Part shown: piece after piece, positions 49,623 through 60,371 of the stretch
Position numbering within the stretch: position 1 is the stretch's first letter
How the letters are laid out: every line of letters begins with the position of its first letter
Source of the DNA: Tissierella sp.
Lineage (GTDB): Bacteria; Bacillota; Clostridia; Tissierellales; Tissierellaceae
Length of the DNA: 64,000 bases
Reading direction: 5' to 3'
NCBI RefSeq assembly: GCF_029266915.1
Contig: NZ_JARIEF010000018.1
Coordinates: forward strand, 1 to 64,000
Position numbers and translations under genes: made by a program
The notes under the pieces: model-generated
Databases searched by the model: none
The model's input: the letters and a program-made list of their open reading frames with translations, nothing else
What the model was told of the DNA's origin: nothing

Positions 49623-51464
49623 ATGGGAAAAATAATAGGAATTGATTTAGGAACAACAAACTCTGCTGTAGCTGTAATGGAAGGTGGAGAAGCGATAATA
49701 ATACCTAACGTTGAGGGAAACAGAACTACTCCTTCAGTAGTAGCATTTACAAAAGACGGTGAAAGATTAGTGGGGGAAACTGCAAAGAGACAGGCAATAA
49801 CTAACCCTGAGAGAACAGTTCAATCAGTAAAAAGAGAAATGGGTACAGATTACAAGATAAGCATAGACTCTAAAGACTATACACCACCTGAGTTATCAGC
49901 TATGATTCTTCAAAAAATAAAAGCTGACGCTGAAAGCTATTTAGGAGAAACTGTAACTGAAGCTGTTATAACAGTTCCAGCATACTTTACGGACAGCCAA
50001 AGACAAGCAACTAAAGACGCTGGAAAGATTGCAGGACTTGAAGTTAAGAGAATCATAAACGAGCCAACTGCAGCAGCACTTGCATATGGCATGGATAAAC
50101 AAGAGGGACAACACAAGATCATGGTATTTGACCTAGGTGGAGGAACCTTTGACGTATCTATCCTTGAACTCGGAGACGGAGTATTTGAAGTTCTTTCTAC
50201 AAGAGGAAACAATACACTTGGTGGAGACGACTTTGATAATAAACTAATAGAATATATAAATGATGCATTTAAAAAGGAAAATGGTGTGGATCTTACGAAA
50301 GATAAGATGAGTCTTCAAAGATTAAAAGAAGCTTCAGAAAAAGCTAAAAAAGAATTATCTTCAACTATGTCTACAAGCATAAACCTACCATTTATTACAG
50401 CAACACAAGCAGGTCCAGTTCACTTAAACATGGATATAACTCGTGCAAAATTTGAAGAACTTACTTCAGAATTAGTAGATAATACTATGGAACCTGTTAA
50501 ACTTGCTCTTAAAGATGCAAATTTAAAAGCTGGAGATATAGAAAAAGTATTATTAGTAGGTGGATCTACTAGAATACCAGCTGTTCAATCAGCAGTTAAA
50601 AACTTAATTGGAAGAGAACCACAAAAAGATATAAACCCAGATGAGTGTGTTGCACTTGGTGCAGCTATACAAGGTGGAGTTTTAAGTGGAGAAGTTAAAG
50701 ACTTACTACTTCTTGACGTAACACCACTTTCATTAGGACTTGAAACACTTGGTGGAGTAACTACACGACTAATAGAGAGAAATACAACTATTCCTACTAA
50801 GAAGTCTCAAACATTTACAACAGCAGCAGACAATCAAAATTCCGTGGATATTCATGTTCTTCAAGGTGAAAGAGAAATGTCTAAAGACAACACTACACTT
50901 GGAAGATTCCAGCTTGACGGAATACCAACAGCTCCAAGAGGAGTTCCTCAGATAGAAGTTACTTTTGATATAGATGCTAATGGTATAGTAAATGTTAGTG
51001 CTAAAGACTTAGGAACTGGAAAAGAGCAAAGAATAACTATAACATCTTCATCAAATCTTTCAGAAGATGAGATAGATAAGAAAATCAAAGACGCAGAGAG
51101 ATTTGCAGAAGAAGATAAAGCTAAAAAAGAAACTATAGAAGTTAGAAATACAGCAGATACACTAGTTTATCAAACAGAAAAAACTATGAAAGATCTAGAT
51201 GATAAGATCTCAGAAGATGAAAAAACAACAGTAAACACTAAATTAGACGAATTAAAGAAAGCATTAGAGTCTGATGATATGGGAGATATAAAAGCAAAAA
51301 CTGAAGAACTTAATACAGAGTTCTATAAAATCTCTGAAAAAATATATGAAAACACTAATCCAGAAGGACAAGCAGGAGCAGAAGGACAAGAAAGTGCACC
51401 TGAGGACGATGTAGTAGAAGGAGATTATGAAGTGGTAGATGAAGATGAGGTAGATGGAGAATAA
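49623..51464 (+). CDS. dnaK: Molecular chaperone DnaK
   Basis: [24 protein letters not shown]; complete Hsp70. Confidence 0.98.
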   Translation: MGKIIGIDLGTTNSAVAVMEGGEAIIIPNVEGNRTTPSVVAFTKDGERLVGETAKRQAITNPERTVQSVKREMGTDYKISIDSKDYTPPELSAMILQKIKADAESYLGETVTEAVITVPAYFTDSQRQATKDAGKIAGLEVKRIINEPTAAALAYGMDKQEGQHKIMVFDLGGGTFDVSILELGDGVFEVLSTRGNNTLGGDDFDNKLIEYINDAFKKENGVDLTKDKMSLQRLKEASEKAKKELSSTMSTSINLPFITATQAGPVHLNMDITRAKFEELTSELVDNTMEPVKLALKDANLKAGDIEKVLLVGGSTRIPAVQSAVKNLIGREPQKDINPDECVALGAAIQGGVLSGEVKDLLLLDVTPLSLGLETLGGVTTRLIERNTTIPTKKSQTFTTAADNQNSVDIHVLQGEREMSKDNTTLGRFQLDGIPTAPRGVPQIEVTFDIDANGIVNVSAKDLGTGKEQRITITSSSNLSEDEIDKKIKDAERFAEEDKAKKETIEVRNTADTLVYQTEKTMKDLDDKISEDEKTTVNTKLDELKKALESDDMGDIKAKTEELNTEFYKISEKIYENTNPEGQAGAEGQESAPEDDVVEGDYEVVDEDEVDGE

Positions 51465-51500
51465 TTAATATGTAAAGATTAATTAGCAATTAAGAAAAAT

Positions 51501-51545
51501 AAATTTCAAAGCTAAATCAACTGATTTAGCTTTGAAATTTTTAAT
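51501..51545 (+). terminator. dnaK-dnaJ intergenic 19-bp perfect hairpin (terminator/attenuator)
   Basis: AAATTTCAAAGCTAAATCA AC TGATTTAGCTTTGAAATTT then TT. Confidence 0.75.
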
Positions 51546-51581
51546 GCTAAGATTACATATTTAAGAAAGCGGGGAAATTTT

Positions 51582-52685
51582 TTGAGAGATTATTATGAAA
51601 TATTAGGATTGGAAAAAAATGCAAGTGAAGATGAAATTAAGAGCGCCTATAGAACTATAGCTAAAAAATTTCATCCAGATTTAAATCCAGATAATGAAGA
51701 AGCAGAAAAAAGCTTTAAAGAAGCTACTGCAGCTTACGAGATATTAAGGGATCCAGAAAAAAGATCTCGTTATGATAGATTTGGTCATAGTGGAGTAGAC
51801 CCAAATTCTCAAGGATTTGGCGGATTTGGAGATATATTTGAAGATATATTTGATATCTTTGGTGGAGGTGGAGGACACTCTAGAAGAAGACAAGGTCCAA
51901 TGCAGGGTGAAGATTTACGATATGGCCTAAATATAGACTTAAAAGATGCTGTTTTTGGAGCAGAAAAAAGTATTCATATTAATAGACAAGAAGAGTGTAC
52001 TACATGTCATGGAGATGGAGCCAAGCCTGGAACTGATAAGAAAACATGCACTAGGTGTAATGGATCGGGAGAAGTTAAATTTGCCCAGCAAACTCCATTT
52101 GGTCAATTTGTAAGAAGTGCCCCTTGTGATACATGTGAGGGAAGTGGGGAAATTTTTGAAGAAAAATGTGAAACTTGTCACGGCAGTGGAAAAGAAAATA
52201 AAACTAGGGAAATAAAAATAAATATTCCTCCCGGAGTAGATAGTGATTCTGTAATATCTATGAGAGGTGAAGGAGAAGCTGGTGAGAAAGGTGGACCAGC
52301 AGGAGATTTATATGTTTATATAAATGTAGAAGAAGATCCAGTCTTTAAAAGAGAACGCAATAATATATTTATAGAGATACCTATTACTTTCCCAGAAGCG
52401 GTACTGGGTTCTGAAATAGAAGTACCAACACTTGAAGGAATTGAAAAGTTTGATCTTCCTAAGGGAACTCAAACTGGAACTCAGTTCAGACTTAAGGATA
52501 AAGGTGTTCCTAACTTAAGAGGCGGAGGTAAGGGAGACTTGTACTTTGAGGTAGTAGTTCAAGTTCCTAAAAAGATAGATGAAAAACAAGAAGAGCTTCT
52601 TTTAGAATTCTCTAAGGGAATGGGAGAAGAACTTCATACAAATAAAAAGAGTTTTTTCGATAAAGTTAAAGACGTATTTAAATAG
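51582..52685 (+). CDS. dnaJ: Molecular chaperone DnaJ
   Basis: RDYYEILGLEKNASEDEIKSAYR, HPD, four CxxCxGxG zinc motifs. Confidence 0.97.
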   Translation: MRDYYEILGLEKNASEDEIKSAYRTIAKKFHPDLNPDNEEAEKSFKEATAAYEILRDPEKRSRYDRFGHSGVDPNSQGFGGFGDIFEDIFDIFGGGGGHSRRRQGPMQGEDLRYGLNIDLKDAVFGAEKSIHINRQEECTTCHGDGAKPGTDKKTCTRCNGSGEVKFAQQTPFGQFVRSAPCDTCEGSGEIFEEKCETCHGSGKENKTREIKINIPPGVDSDSVISMRGEGEAGEKGGPAGDLYVYINVEEDPVFKRERNNIFIEIPITFPEAVLGSEIEVPTLEGIEKFDLPKGTQTGTQFRLKDKGVPNLRGGGKGDLYFEVVVQVPKKIDEKQEELLLEFSKGMGEELHTNKKSFFDKVKDVFK

Positions 52686-52686
52686 G

Positions 52687-52722
52687 AAACTATCATCTCC
52701 CAGGAGATGATAGTTTTTTTAC
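52687..52722 (+). terminator. Terminator after dnaJ
   Basis: AAACTATCATCTCC CAG GAGATGATAGTTTTTTT. Confidence 0.85.
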
Positions 52723-52767
52723 TAGAAAACAAGTCTTCTTTAAGCTATAATTAAGGAGACAATAAAA

Positions 52768-53700
52768 ATGGGAAGTGTTTATATGAAATGGACAGAAATA
52801 AAAGCTACAATAGCAAAGAAAGATGAAGAACTCGTTTCAGGTATATTTTATAATATAGGAGCAGCGGCATTAGATATAGAAGATCCCAATGATCTTATAG
52901 ATCTATCAAATCAAAAAGAAGGATGGGACTTTTTTGGAATAAATTTAGAAGGCTTAAATCTAGAAGAAATAATTATTAAAGCATTTTTTTCTGAAGAAGA
53001 AGATATAGACGCTATTATCGCTTCATTTAAAGCGCAGATAGAAGCGGAAGGTCTTGGGGTTATTACGCTAGATGAAATAGAAGATGAAGATTATTTAAAC
53101 AATTGGAAGAAATATTTTAAGCCCTTTAAAATAGGAAAAAATATAATTATAAAACCTTCTTGGGAAAACTATGAAGAAGAAAAAGAAGACATAATAATAG
53201 ATATAGATCCAGGTATGGCTTTTGGTACAGGAACACACGAAACTACTTCGCTATGTATAGAAGCTTTAGAAGAGCATGTAAAGGATGGAGACACAGTTTT
53301 TGATATAGGTTGCGGAAGTGGTATTCTTAGTATAGTAAGCGCAAAGCTAGGTGCGAAAGATCTAGTTGCTATAGATCTTGACCCAGCTTGTGTAAGGATA
53401 TCCAAGGAAAATATAGCTCACAACAATCTAAGTGATAAGATAGAAGTCAAGCATGGAGATCTATTAGAAGTATTGGAAGGAAAAGCAGATGTAATAGTTG
53501 CTAATATAATAGCAGAAGCTATTCTCAGTATAACTGCTACTGTAAAAAATTATTTAAAAGAAGATGGAATCTTCATAGCATCTGGAATAATCTTAGATAA
53601 GAGAGATAGTGTTCTAGAATCTTTAAACATGAATGGATTTAAATTACAAGAAATAAAAACACAAGGCGAATGGGTATGTATAATATCTTCTAAGGAATAG
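52768..53700 (+). CDS. prmA: Ribosomal protein L11 methyltransferase
   Basis: DPGMAFGTGTHETTSLC, VFDIGCGSGILSI. Confidence 0.96.
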   Translation: MGSVYMKWTEIKATIAKKDEELVSGIFYNIGAAALDIEDPNDLIDLSNQKEGWDFFGINLEGLNLEEIIIKAFFSEEEDIDAIIASFKAQIEAEGLGVITLDEIEDEDYLNNWKKYFKPFKIGKNIIIKPSWENYEEEKEDIIIDIDPGMAFGTGTHETTSLCIEALEEHVKDGDTVFDIGCGSGILSIVSAKLGAKDLVAIDLDPACVRISKENIAHNNLSDKIEVKHGDLLEVLEGKADVIVANIIAEAILSITATVKNYLKEDGIFIASGIILDKRDSVLESLNMNGFKLQEIKTQGEWVCIISSKE

Positions 53701-53705
53701 GTGAT

Positions 53706-54461
53706 TTGATGCATAGGTTTTTTGTGGATAAAGAAGCAATAGACAATAAAAAGATAACTATAGAAGGAAAAGACTTTAATCATATTAAAAATGTACTGAG
53801 AATGACGATCGGTGAGGAAGTAGAAGTTTCTTCTAAAGGGAATGTATATTTAGGAGAAATAAAATCGATTCTAGAGGCAAGTATAATAATTAATATATTA
53901 GAAACTAGATCAAGAAGGTCTTATAATGATATCGAAATTACTCTATTCCAAGGATTAGCCAAGGGCAGTAAGATGGATTTGATAATTCAAAAAGGAACAG
54001 AAATAGGTATTAAAAACTTTTATGGAGTTTCAACCCATAGGACTATAGTTAAAATAAATGATGAGAAAAAAGAAAAAAGTCGTCTAAAAAGGTGGAATGC
54101 TATAGCTGAAGAAGCAGCTAAGCAATCTAAACAAAGATACATTCCAGAAGTAAAGGATATTATAAGCTTTAAAGAGATGCTCGAATTATTAAAAGCTGAT
54201 GGAGCTGTTATAGTTCCCTATGAAGATGAAATGAATATTTCTATTGGAGAAGTTTTAAAGAAAATAAAAGAAGAAAATATAAAAAAAATAAATTTAATTA
54301 TAGGACCAGAAGGTGGTTTTGAAAAATATGAAGTAGAAGCTATAAAAAATGTCGATGGACTAGTTGTTTCTTTAGGATCTAAAATACTTAGAACTGAAAC
54401 TGCAGGTCTAGTAGCAGCTACAATAATATTTTATGAACTTTCTGGGTTAGGAGTGATTTAA
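53706..54461 (+). CDS. rsmE: 16S rRNA (uracil1498-N3)-methyltransferase RsmE
   Basis: IIGPEGGFEKYEVE, SLGSKILRTETAGLVA. Confidence 0.96.
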   Translation: MMHRFFVDKEAIDNKKITIEGKDFNHIKNVLRMTIGEEVEVSSKGNVYLGEIKSILEASIIINILETRSRRSYNDIEITLFQGLAKGSKMDLIIQKGTEIGIKNFYGVSTHRTIVKINDEKKEKSRLKRWNAIAEEAAKQSKQRYIPEVKDIISFKEMLELLKADGAVIVPYEDEMNISIGEVLKKIKEENIKKINLIIGPEGGFEKYEVEAIKNVDGLVVSLGSKILRTETAGLVAATIIFYELSGLGVI

Positions 54462-55756
54462 TGAAAAAAGTAGCATTTCATACTCTGGGATGTAAAGTAA
54501 ATCAATATGAAACCGGGGCTATGGAGAAGTTGTTTGAAGATAGAGGTTATGAGATAATAAGTGAAACAGAAGCTGCCGATGTTTATGTAATAAATACATG
54601 TACAGTTACTAATCTTTCAGATAGAAAGTCCCGACAATTTATTAGGAGGGTAAAAAAATTAAATGAAGATTCAGTCGTAGCGGTAGTAGGCTGCTATTCT
54701 CAAGTGTCGCCTGAGGAAATTGAAGACTTGCCTTTCGTAGATGTTATAATGGGAACTACTGAGAGAAACAGGATAGTAGATCTTTGTGAGATGGCTAAGC
54801 AAGAAAGCAGAAAGTTTAATATAGTAAAAGATATTAGAACGAATAAGGAATTTGAAAAGCTTGAAATAGATAATGTAAACTCTAAAACAAGGGCTTATAT
54901 AAAAATTCAAGATGGGTGTAATCAGTACTGTTCATACTGTATTATACCTTATGCTAGAGGACCTATAAGAAGTAGAGGATTAGAAGATATCGTAGAAGAA
55001 GCTCAGGCTCTTTCGCTAGCTGGGTTTAAAGAACTAATCCTAACTGGTATCCACGTTGCATCTTATGGAAAAGATTTAAAAGAGCTTTCACTTATTAATG
55101 TTATAGAGCGAATAGCTGAAATAGAAGGTATTGAAAGAATAAGACTCAGTTCAGTTGAACCAAATTTAATAGATGAAGAGTTTATGAAGAGAATAGTTGC
55201 AACAGGTAAAGTATGTGACCATTTCCATCTCTCACTTCAAAGTGGATCTGACAGTGTCTTAAAGAGGATGAACCGGAAATATACGGCAGCAGAATTTAAA
55301 GAAAAAGCTGATATTATAAGAGAATTCATGCCCCATGCAGGACTTACTACTGATGTTATAGTGGGTTTTCCCGGTGAAACAGATGAAGAGTTTTTAGAAA
55401 CTATTGAATTTGTAAAGGAAATTCAGTTTTCAAAGATTCATGTATTTAAATATTCGCCAAGAAAAGGAACCCCTGCGGCCGATTCTAAAGAGCAGATAAA
55501 TGGATTGGTTAAAAATGAAAGAAGTAAAACACTAATTAGCTTAGCGGAGACACTTACAGAAGCTTTTAACTCTAAATTTTTAGGAAAAAAACTAGAAGTC
55601 CTGTTTGAAGAAGAAAATCCAGCTAGAGCTGGAATGTATGAAGGATACACTACTAACTATATAAGAGTTAAGGCTATGAGCAATACTGATATGATAGGCA
55701 ATATAAAAGAAATCCATATAATAGATTACCAGGAAGAAATATTAATAGGCGAATAA
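54461..55756 (+). CDS. mtaB: tRNA (N6-threonylcarbamoyladenosine37-C2)-methylthiotransferase MtaB
   Basis: TLGCKVNQYETGAM, DGCNQYCSYCIIPYARG. Confidence 0.95.
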   Translation: MKKVAFHTLGCKVNQYETGAMEKLFEDRGYEIISETEAADVYVINTCTVTNLSDRKSRQFIRRVKKLNEDSVVAVVGCYSQVSPEEIEDLPFVDVIMGTTERNRIVDLCEMAKQESRKFNIVKDIRTNKEFEKLEIDNVNSKTRAYIKIQDGCNQYCSYCIIPYARGPIRSRGLEDIVEEAQALSLAGFKELILTGIHVASYGKDLKELSLINVIERIAEIEGIERIRLSSVEPNLIDEEFMKRIVATGKVCDHFHLSLQSGSDSVLKRMNRKYTAAEFKEKADIIREFMPHAGLTTDVIVGFPGETDEEFLETIEFVKEIQFSKIHVFKYSPRKGTPAADSKEQINGLVKNERSKTLISLAETLTEAFNSKFLGKKLEVLFEEENPARAGMYEGYTTNYIRVKAMSNTDMIGNIKEIHIIDYQEEILIGE

Positions 55757-55784
55757 AAGAATTTTTTAAAAGGAGGTGTAAAAA

Positions 55785-56126
55785 ATGGATGATTGTCTAT
55801 TTTGTAAAATAGCAAATAGAGAAATACCTAGTGAAATTTTATATGAAGACGAAGAAATAGTTGCATTTCCAGATATTAATCCAACCGCTCCAGTTCATAT
55901 TCTAATTATTCCTAAGCTACACATTGCCTCTAGTGACGACTTAAATGAAGAAAATTCTTATTTAGTTGGCAAGATCTTTTTAGTGGCCAAAAAACTAGCA
56001 AAAGACATGGGTCTGGATGAGGGCTATAGACTAGTAAACAACTGTAAGGAAGATGGAGGACAAACTGTAGATCATATTCACTTTCATTTATTAGGTGGAA
56101 GAAAGATGTTATGGCCGGCAGGTTAA
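55785..56126 (+). CDS. HIT family (histidine triad) protein
   Basis: CLFCKIANREIPS; HIHFHLLGGRKM. Confidence 0.95.
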   Translation: MDDCLFCKIANREIPSEILYEDEEIVAFPDINPTAPVHILIIPKLHIASSDDLNEENSYLVGKIFLVAKKLAKDMGLDEGYRLVNNCKEDGGQTVDHIHFHLLGGRKMLWPAG

Positions 56127-56234
56127 AAAGATTCTTGAATTAAATTAAAATTTAATGTATAATAGATGAGTATCAAAGTTCTACCAGATAAAAGTAATGC
56201 AACATTTTAACGGGTAGAGGGGAGGGAAACAAAC

Positions 56235-56417
56235 ATGTCAGAAACAAAAGTAGGAGAAAACGAATCTTTAGAGAGTGCTTTAAAAAGATTTAAAAGACAA
56301 TGTGCACGCTCTGGAGTAATAGGGGAAGTAAGAAAAAGAGAACACTACGAGAAACCAAGTGTAAGAAAAAAACTTAAATCTGAAGCAGCTAGAAAGAAAA
56401 AAAATAAAAAGTTTTAA
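56235..56417 (+). CDS. rpsU: 30S ribosomal protein S21
   Basis: [41 protein letters not shown]. Confidence 0.96.
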   Translation: MSETKVGENESLESALKRFKRQCARSGVIGEVRKREHYEKPSVRKKLKSEAARKKKNKKF

Positions 56418-56448
56418 TTGAAAAAGATTTTAATGAGAAGGTGAAAAT

Positions 56449-56892
56449 GTGTCCCTTGAAAAAAGACTAATGGAAGATTTCAAAACCTCCATGAAAAACA
56501 AAGATACTGTTAGAAAAAATACTATAACTCTGGTAAGAGCAGCTATAAAACAAATTGAAATTGATGAAAGAAGAGAAGTTCCAGAGATGGAAATTATTGG
56601 AATCATCTCTAAGCAATTAAAAGAAAAAAGAACTGTAATTGAAGAATTTCAAAGAGGGAACAGACAAGACCTTATAGATACTACAAACCAAGAGATAGAT
56701 ATTCTTTTAGATTATCTTCCCAAGCAACTTTCAGAAGAAGAAGTAGAAAATATAGTTGAAGAAACTATTAAAGAAACAGGAGCTTCTTCTATGAAAGATA
56801 TAGGACTTGTGATGAAAAGTGTTATGCCAAAGGTAGAAGGCAAAACAGATGGAAATGTAGTAAGTAAAATCGTAAAGAATAAATTAACTTAG
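56449..56892 (+). CDS. yqeY: GatB/YqeY domain-containing protein
   Basis: 147 aa YqeY-like; downstream of rpsU. Confidence 0.93.
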   Translation: MSLEKRLMEDFKTSMKNKDTVRKNTITLVRAAIKQIEIDERREVPEMEIIGIISKQLKEKRTVIEEFQRGNRQDLIDTTNQEIDILLDYLPKQLSEEEVENIVEETIKETGASSMKDIGLVMKSVMPKVEGKTDGNVVSKIVKNKLT

Positions 56893-56917
56893 CCTGGAAT
56901 AAAATCCAGGCTTTTTT
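56893..56917 (+). terminator. Terminator after yqeY
   Basis: GCCTGGAATAAAATCCAGGCTTTTTT. Confidence 0.82.
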
Positions 56918-57145
56918 ATAACCATTTAATTCTAAAAAATAAATGTTGATCCAAGACTAAGCTTTAAGAAGAGTTACCTATGGAACTTTCATTAAAGCTT
57001 TTTTTATATATTATTATAGGTTAAATTGAATAATTAAACTTATAACAATTGGGTAAATATAGTATATAATGATAAATAGATTAAGATTTATTTTTTAGAA
57101 TATATTTATAAAATTATTTAATAGATTTAAAATGGGGGTGGATTT

Positions 57146-58429
57146 ATGAAGAAGACAAGAATTTTACTAGTACTACTTATATTGTTAATGGTTTTTAGTT
57201 CTATGAGTTTTGCAGATGAAAATCCAGATGTTTATGTTGTTCCAATAAATGGTGAAATAAACAGAGCTACCGCTAACTTTGTAAAGGATGCAATCAAAGA
57301 TGCCAATGAAAAAGGACCTAAGGCTATAATATTTGAGATTAACACATATGGCGGTTTGGTAGATCAAGCAATTGAAATCAAAGATGCTATACTATCTACA
57401 AGTATACCTACTATAGCTTTTGTAAACAACAAGGCAGTATCAGCTGGAGTTTTAATAACTATAGCAAGTGAAAATGTAGTTATGGCACCAAATGCTACTA
57501 TAGGCTCTGCTGAAACTATACCAAACACAGAGAAAAATCTATCATTTTGGAGATCGGTACTTAGAGATACAGCCGTTTATAGAGGAAGAAACGAACAGAT
57601 AATCCAGGCAATGGCAGATAAGGATATTGAGGTAGATGGATTAAATAAAAAGGGAAAACTTGTAAACTTAACATCAAAAGAAGCACTAGAATATGGTATA
57701 ACAGATCATATATCTGATGATTATAAGGATATATTAGCTAAGTTTGATATAAAAGATGCCAATATAAAAGAATATAATGAAGGATTGCAGATAAAATTAG
57801 CCAAGTATATCTCAACACCTGCCCTGAGCAGTTTTCTCTTGACTCTGGCATTTGTAGGACTTATAGTAGAGCTTCTAACCCCGGGTTTTGGAGTAGGAGG
57901 AACAATTAGTATATTGGGATTTGGACTTTATTTTGCAGGAAACATACTAGCTGGAAGTTCAAATTGGACATCTCTTGCTCTGTTTGTAACAGGCTTTATA
58001 CTAATAGTAATAGAAGCTATAGTTCCGGGATTTGGATTGCCTGGTATAAGCGGTACTATACTCGTGCTAGTAGGAATAGTATTGGCTACAGATTCTATAG
58101 CAGTAGCACTTCTTTCTTTAAGCATCGCGATTATTATCACTACAATATTAACTATCATCTTGCTTAAAATTGGGTATAGAAGCAAATTGCTAGACGGTTT
58201 TATTTTAACCGGTGAAGATAAAAAACAGGAAGTTTATATAGGCTCTAGATCTAAAGGTTATTATTTGAAAAAGATAGGAGTAACAGTTACGGAACTTCGC
58301 CCGTCAGGGTTTATAAATATAGAAGGTGAAAGAATAGATGCTCTTTCTGATGAGGGATTTATAGCGTCAGGTTCTTCTATTGAAGTAATTAGGGTCGAGG
58401 GTTCAAAAATATTTGTAAGGAGGATATAA
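57146..58429 (+). CDS. NfeD family membrane-bound ClpP-class serine protease
   Basis: Signal peptide; INTYGGLVDQAIEIKDAI...NNKAVSAGVLI; NfeD C-terminal TM and OB domains. Confidence 0.92.
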   Translation: MKKTRILLVLLILLMVFSSMSFADENPDVYVVPINGEINRATANFVKDAIKDANEKGPKAIIFEINTYGGLVDQAIEIKDAILSTSIPTIAFVNNKAVSAGVLITIASENVVMAPNATIGSAETIPNTEKNLSFWRSVLRDTAVYRGRNEQIIQAMADKDIEVDGLNKKGKLVNLTSKEALEYGITDHISDDYKDILAKFDIKDANIKEYNEGLQIKLAKYISTPALSSFLLTLAFVGLIVELLTPGFGVGGTISILGFGLYFAGNILAGSSNWTSLALFVTGFILIVIEAIVPGFGLPGISGTILVLVGIVLATDSIAVALLSLSIAIIITTILTIILLKIGYRSKLLDGFILTGEDKKQEVYIGSRSKGYYLKKIGVTVTELRPSGFINIEGERIDALSDEGFIASGSSIEVIRVEGSKIFVRRI

Positions 58430-58432
58430 ATT

Positions 58433-59425
58433 ATGTTTGAAGCGGGATCAGTAGTTTTACCAATAATTATAGCTATAGTAATTATAATAATAGTTATGTT
58501 ATTTTTTACATTTATTCCAGTTGGATTATGGATAACAGCTTATTTCTCAGGAGTTAAAGTCAAGATACTAACGCTAGTAGGAATGAGACTTAGAAGGGTA
58601 GCACCAAGTAGGATAGTTAATCCTATGATAAAGGCTACAAAAGCGGGACTAAACTTAGATGTAGACTCATTAGAGGCTCATTACTTAGCAGGGGGAAATG
58701 TAAATACCCTGATAGATGCTCTTATAGCTGCGCAAAGAGCAGAAATACCTCTAGATTTTGACAGGGCAGCTGCTATAGACTTAGCAGGAAGAAATGTTCT
58801 TGAAGCGGTGCAGGTAAGTGTTAACCCTAAGGTTATAGAGACACCTCTGATTGCAGCAGTATCTAAAGATGGTATAGAAGTAATAGCTAAAGCTAGGGTA
58901 ACAGTTAGAGCTAATATTGAAAGACTTGTCGGAGGAGCTGGAGAAGAGACTATCATAGCTAGAGTAGGAGAGGGAATTGTAACTACAGTAGGTAGTTCAA
59001 ACAGCCATAAAGATGTATTAGAAAATCCAGATAGTATTTCAAAAAATATATTAGGAAAAGGTCTTGATGCTGGAACTGCATTTGAGATTCTTTCAATAGA
59101 TATAGCAGACGTTGACGTAGGAAGAAACATAGGAGCAAGATTACAGATGGACCAGGCAGAAGCTGACAAGAGAATAGCAGAAGCTAAAGCAGAAGAGCGA
59201 AGAGCGATGGCAGTAGCAAAAGAGCAGGAAATGAAGGCAGAAGTTGAACACATGAGAGCTAAAGTTGTAGAGGCTGAAGCCGAGGTTCCGCTAGCACTTG
59301 CAACTGCTTTAAGAGAAGGAAAGCTTGGAGTTATGGATCATTATAATATGAAAAATGTATTAGCAGATACTAATATGAGATCTTCAATATCCAAAATGAC
59401 AGATCAAGACAAAAAGGATAAATAA
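58433..59425 (+). CDS. floA: Flotillin-like protein FloA
   Basis: SPFH-type: [32 protein letters not shown]...[12 protein letters not shown]. Confidence 0.95.
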   Translation: MFEAGSVVLPIIIAIVIIIIVMLFFTFIPVGLWITAYFSGVKVKILTLVGMRLRRVAPSRIVNPMIKATKAGLNLDVDSLEAHYLAGGNVNTLIDALIAAQRAEIPLDFDRAAAIDLAGRNVLEAVQVSVNPKVIETPLIAAVSKDGIEVIAKARVTVRANIERLVGGAGEETIIARVGEGIVTTVGSSNSHKDVLENPDSISKNILGKGLDAGTAFEILSIDIADVDVGRNIGARLQMDQAEADKRIAEAKAEERRAMAVAKEQEMKAEVEHMRAKVVEAEAEVPLALATALREGKLGVMDHYNMKNVLADTNMRSSISKMTDQDKKDK

Positions 59426-59454
59426 GATAAATAAGATAATTAGGATGTGAGATT

Positions 59455-59979
59455 ATGGGATCCTTAGTATTTTTTGCTTTTATAATAGGTATAGATTTAC
59501 TATTTAAGAGTATGAAAGACAAAAAAAAGATAGAAGCAATAAGACAAAAAAAGATGCAAGAACTTAAGAATAAACCGATTAATCAATCTTCTAATTCAGT
59601 ATCATCAAGCATTAAAAGAGAAGAATTAAAGGAACAAAATCGATATATCGGAGATAAGAAGTCAGATTTTCACGGAGAAGGACAATCTTATAGAGATGAG
59701 CATGAAGGGTATAGAGAACGATATGATGATAGATATAAATCTATACAAGAGAGTTATACTAAAGATATAGATGATAAAAATCATAGTCTTTATGATCCAA
59801 ACGCCATAGAAACAAGCTCCAAGAAGCAATATAAAGAACTTGATATAAGAGACTATGGAAGAGATAAGAATACAGTTGAGATACCAGTTCCTAAAGCATC
59901 TACATTTAAAAAAGATGTTTTAAATGGAATAATATTTGCAGAAATCCTAGGAAAGCCAAAGAGTCTGCAGAAAAGATAG
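59455..59979 (+). CDS. Hypothetical protein: N-terminal TM plus charged Tyr/Asp/Arg-rich tail
   Basis: Co-directional with nfeD-floA; no recognised domain. Confidence 0.7.
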   Translation: MGSLVFFAFIIGIDLLFKSMKDKKKIEAIRQKKMQELKNKPINQSSNSVSSSIKREELKEQNRYIGDKKSDFHGEGQSYRDEHEGYRERYDDRYKSIQESYTKDIDDKNHSLYDPNAIETSSKKQYKELDIRDYGRDKNTVEIPVPKASTFKKDVLNGIIFAEILGKPKSLQKR

Positions 59980-60002
59980 TTTAAAACTTATGACTATGAG
60001 AT

Positions 60003-60045
60003 ACACTTTGAGGTTGATTCAACTTTAAAGTGTATTTTTATATTC
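60003..60045 (+). terminator. Terminator after floA operon
   Basis: ATACACTTT...AAAGTGTATTTTTA. Confidence 0.7.
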
Positions 60046-60371
60046 TAATATCCTCTACGTACTATCAAGCTTTTATAAATTCGAAAAACTCAAGAATACA
60101 GAATAAATGAGACACGGAGTATAGTCTCATAAGTATAAAAATATGGAATTATTGTAAGTAATATGTTATTATTAAAGATAAAGTGTTTAGGTTAAATCTA
60201 TATAAAATCTAGATATAATTATCGAAAATAAATCTAAATGATATACAATATAATAAGTTTCTAGAGTAGAGATAGAAGATTTTATTTATATTCTAGCTTT
60301 TCGTAAAAGTACTCGTGAGTTTAATCTGTAATAGTTAAAAAATAATAAAACTACTAATTGGAGGCGGAAAT

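Noticed and set aside
58681-59253. 190-aa minus-strand ORF (and similar antisense ORFs, e.g. 1462..1800, 4570..4914, 10206..10553, 37228..37638)
   Set aside because: Fully antisense to well-supported conserved genes, low-complexity Ser/Ile/Leu-rich translations, no RBS or family motif; typical shadow ORFs.
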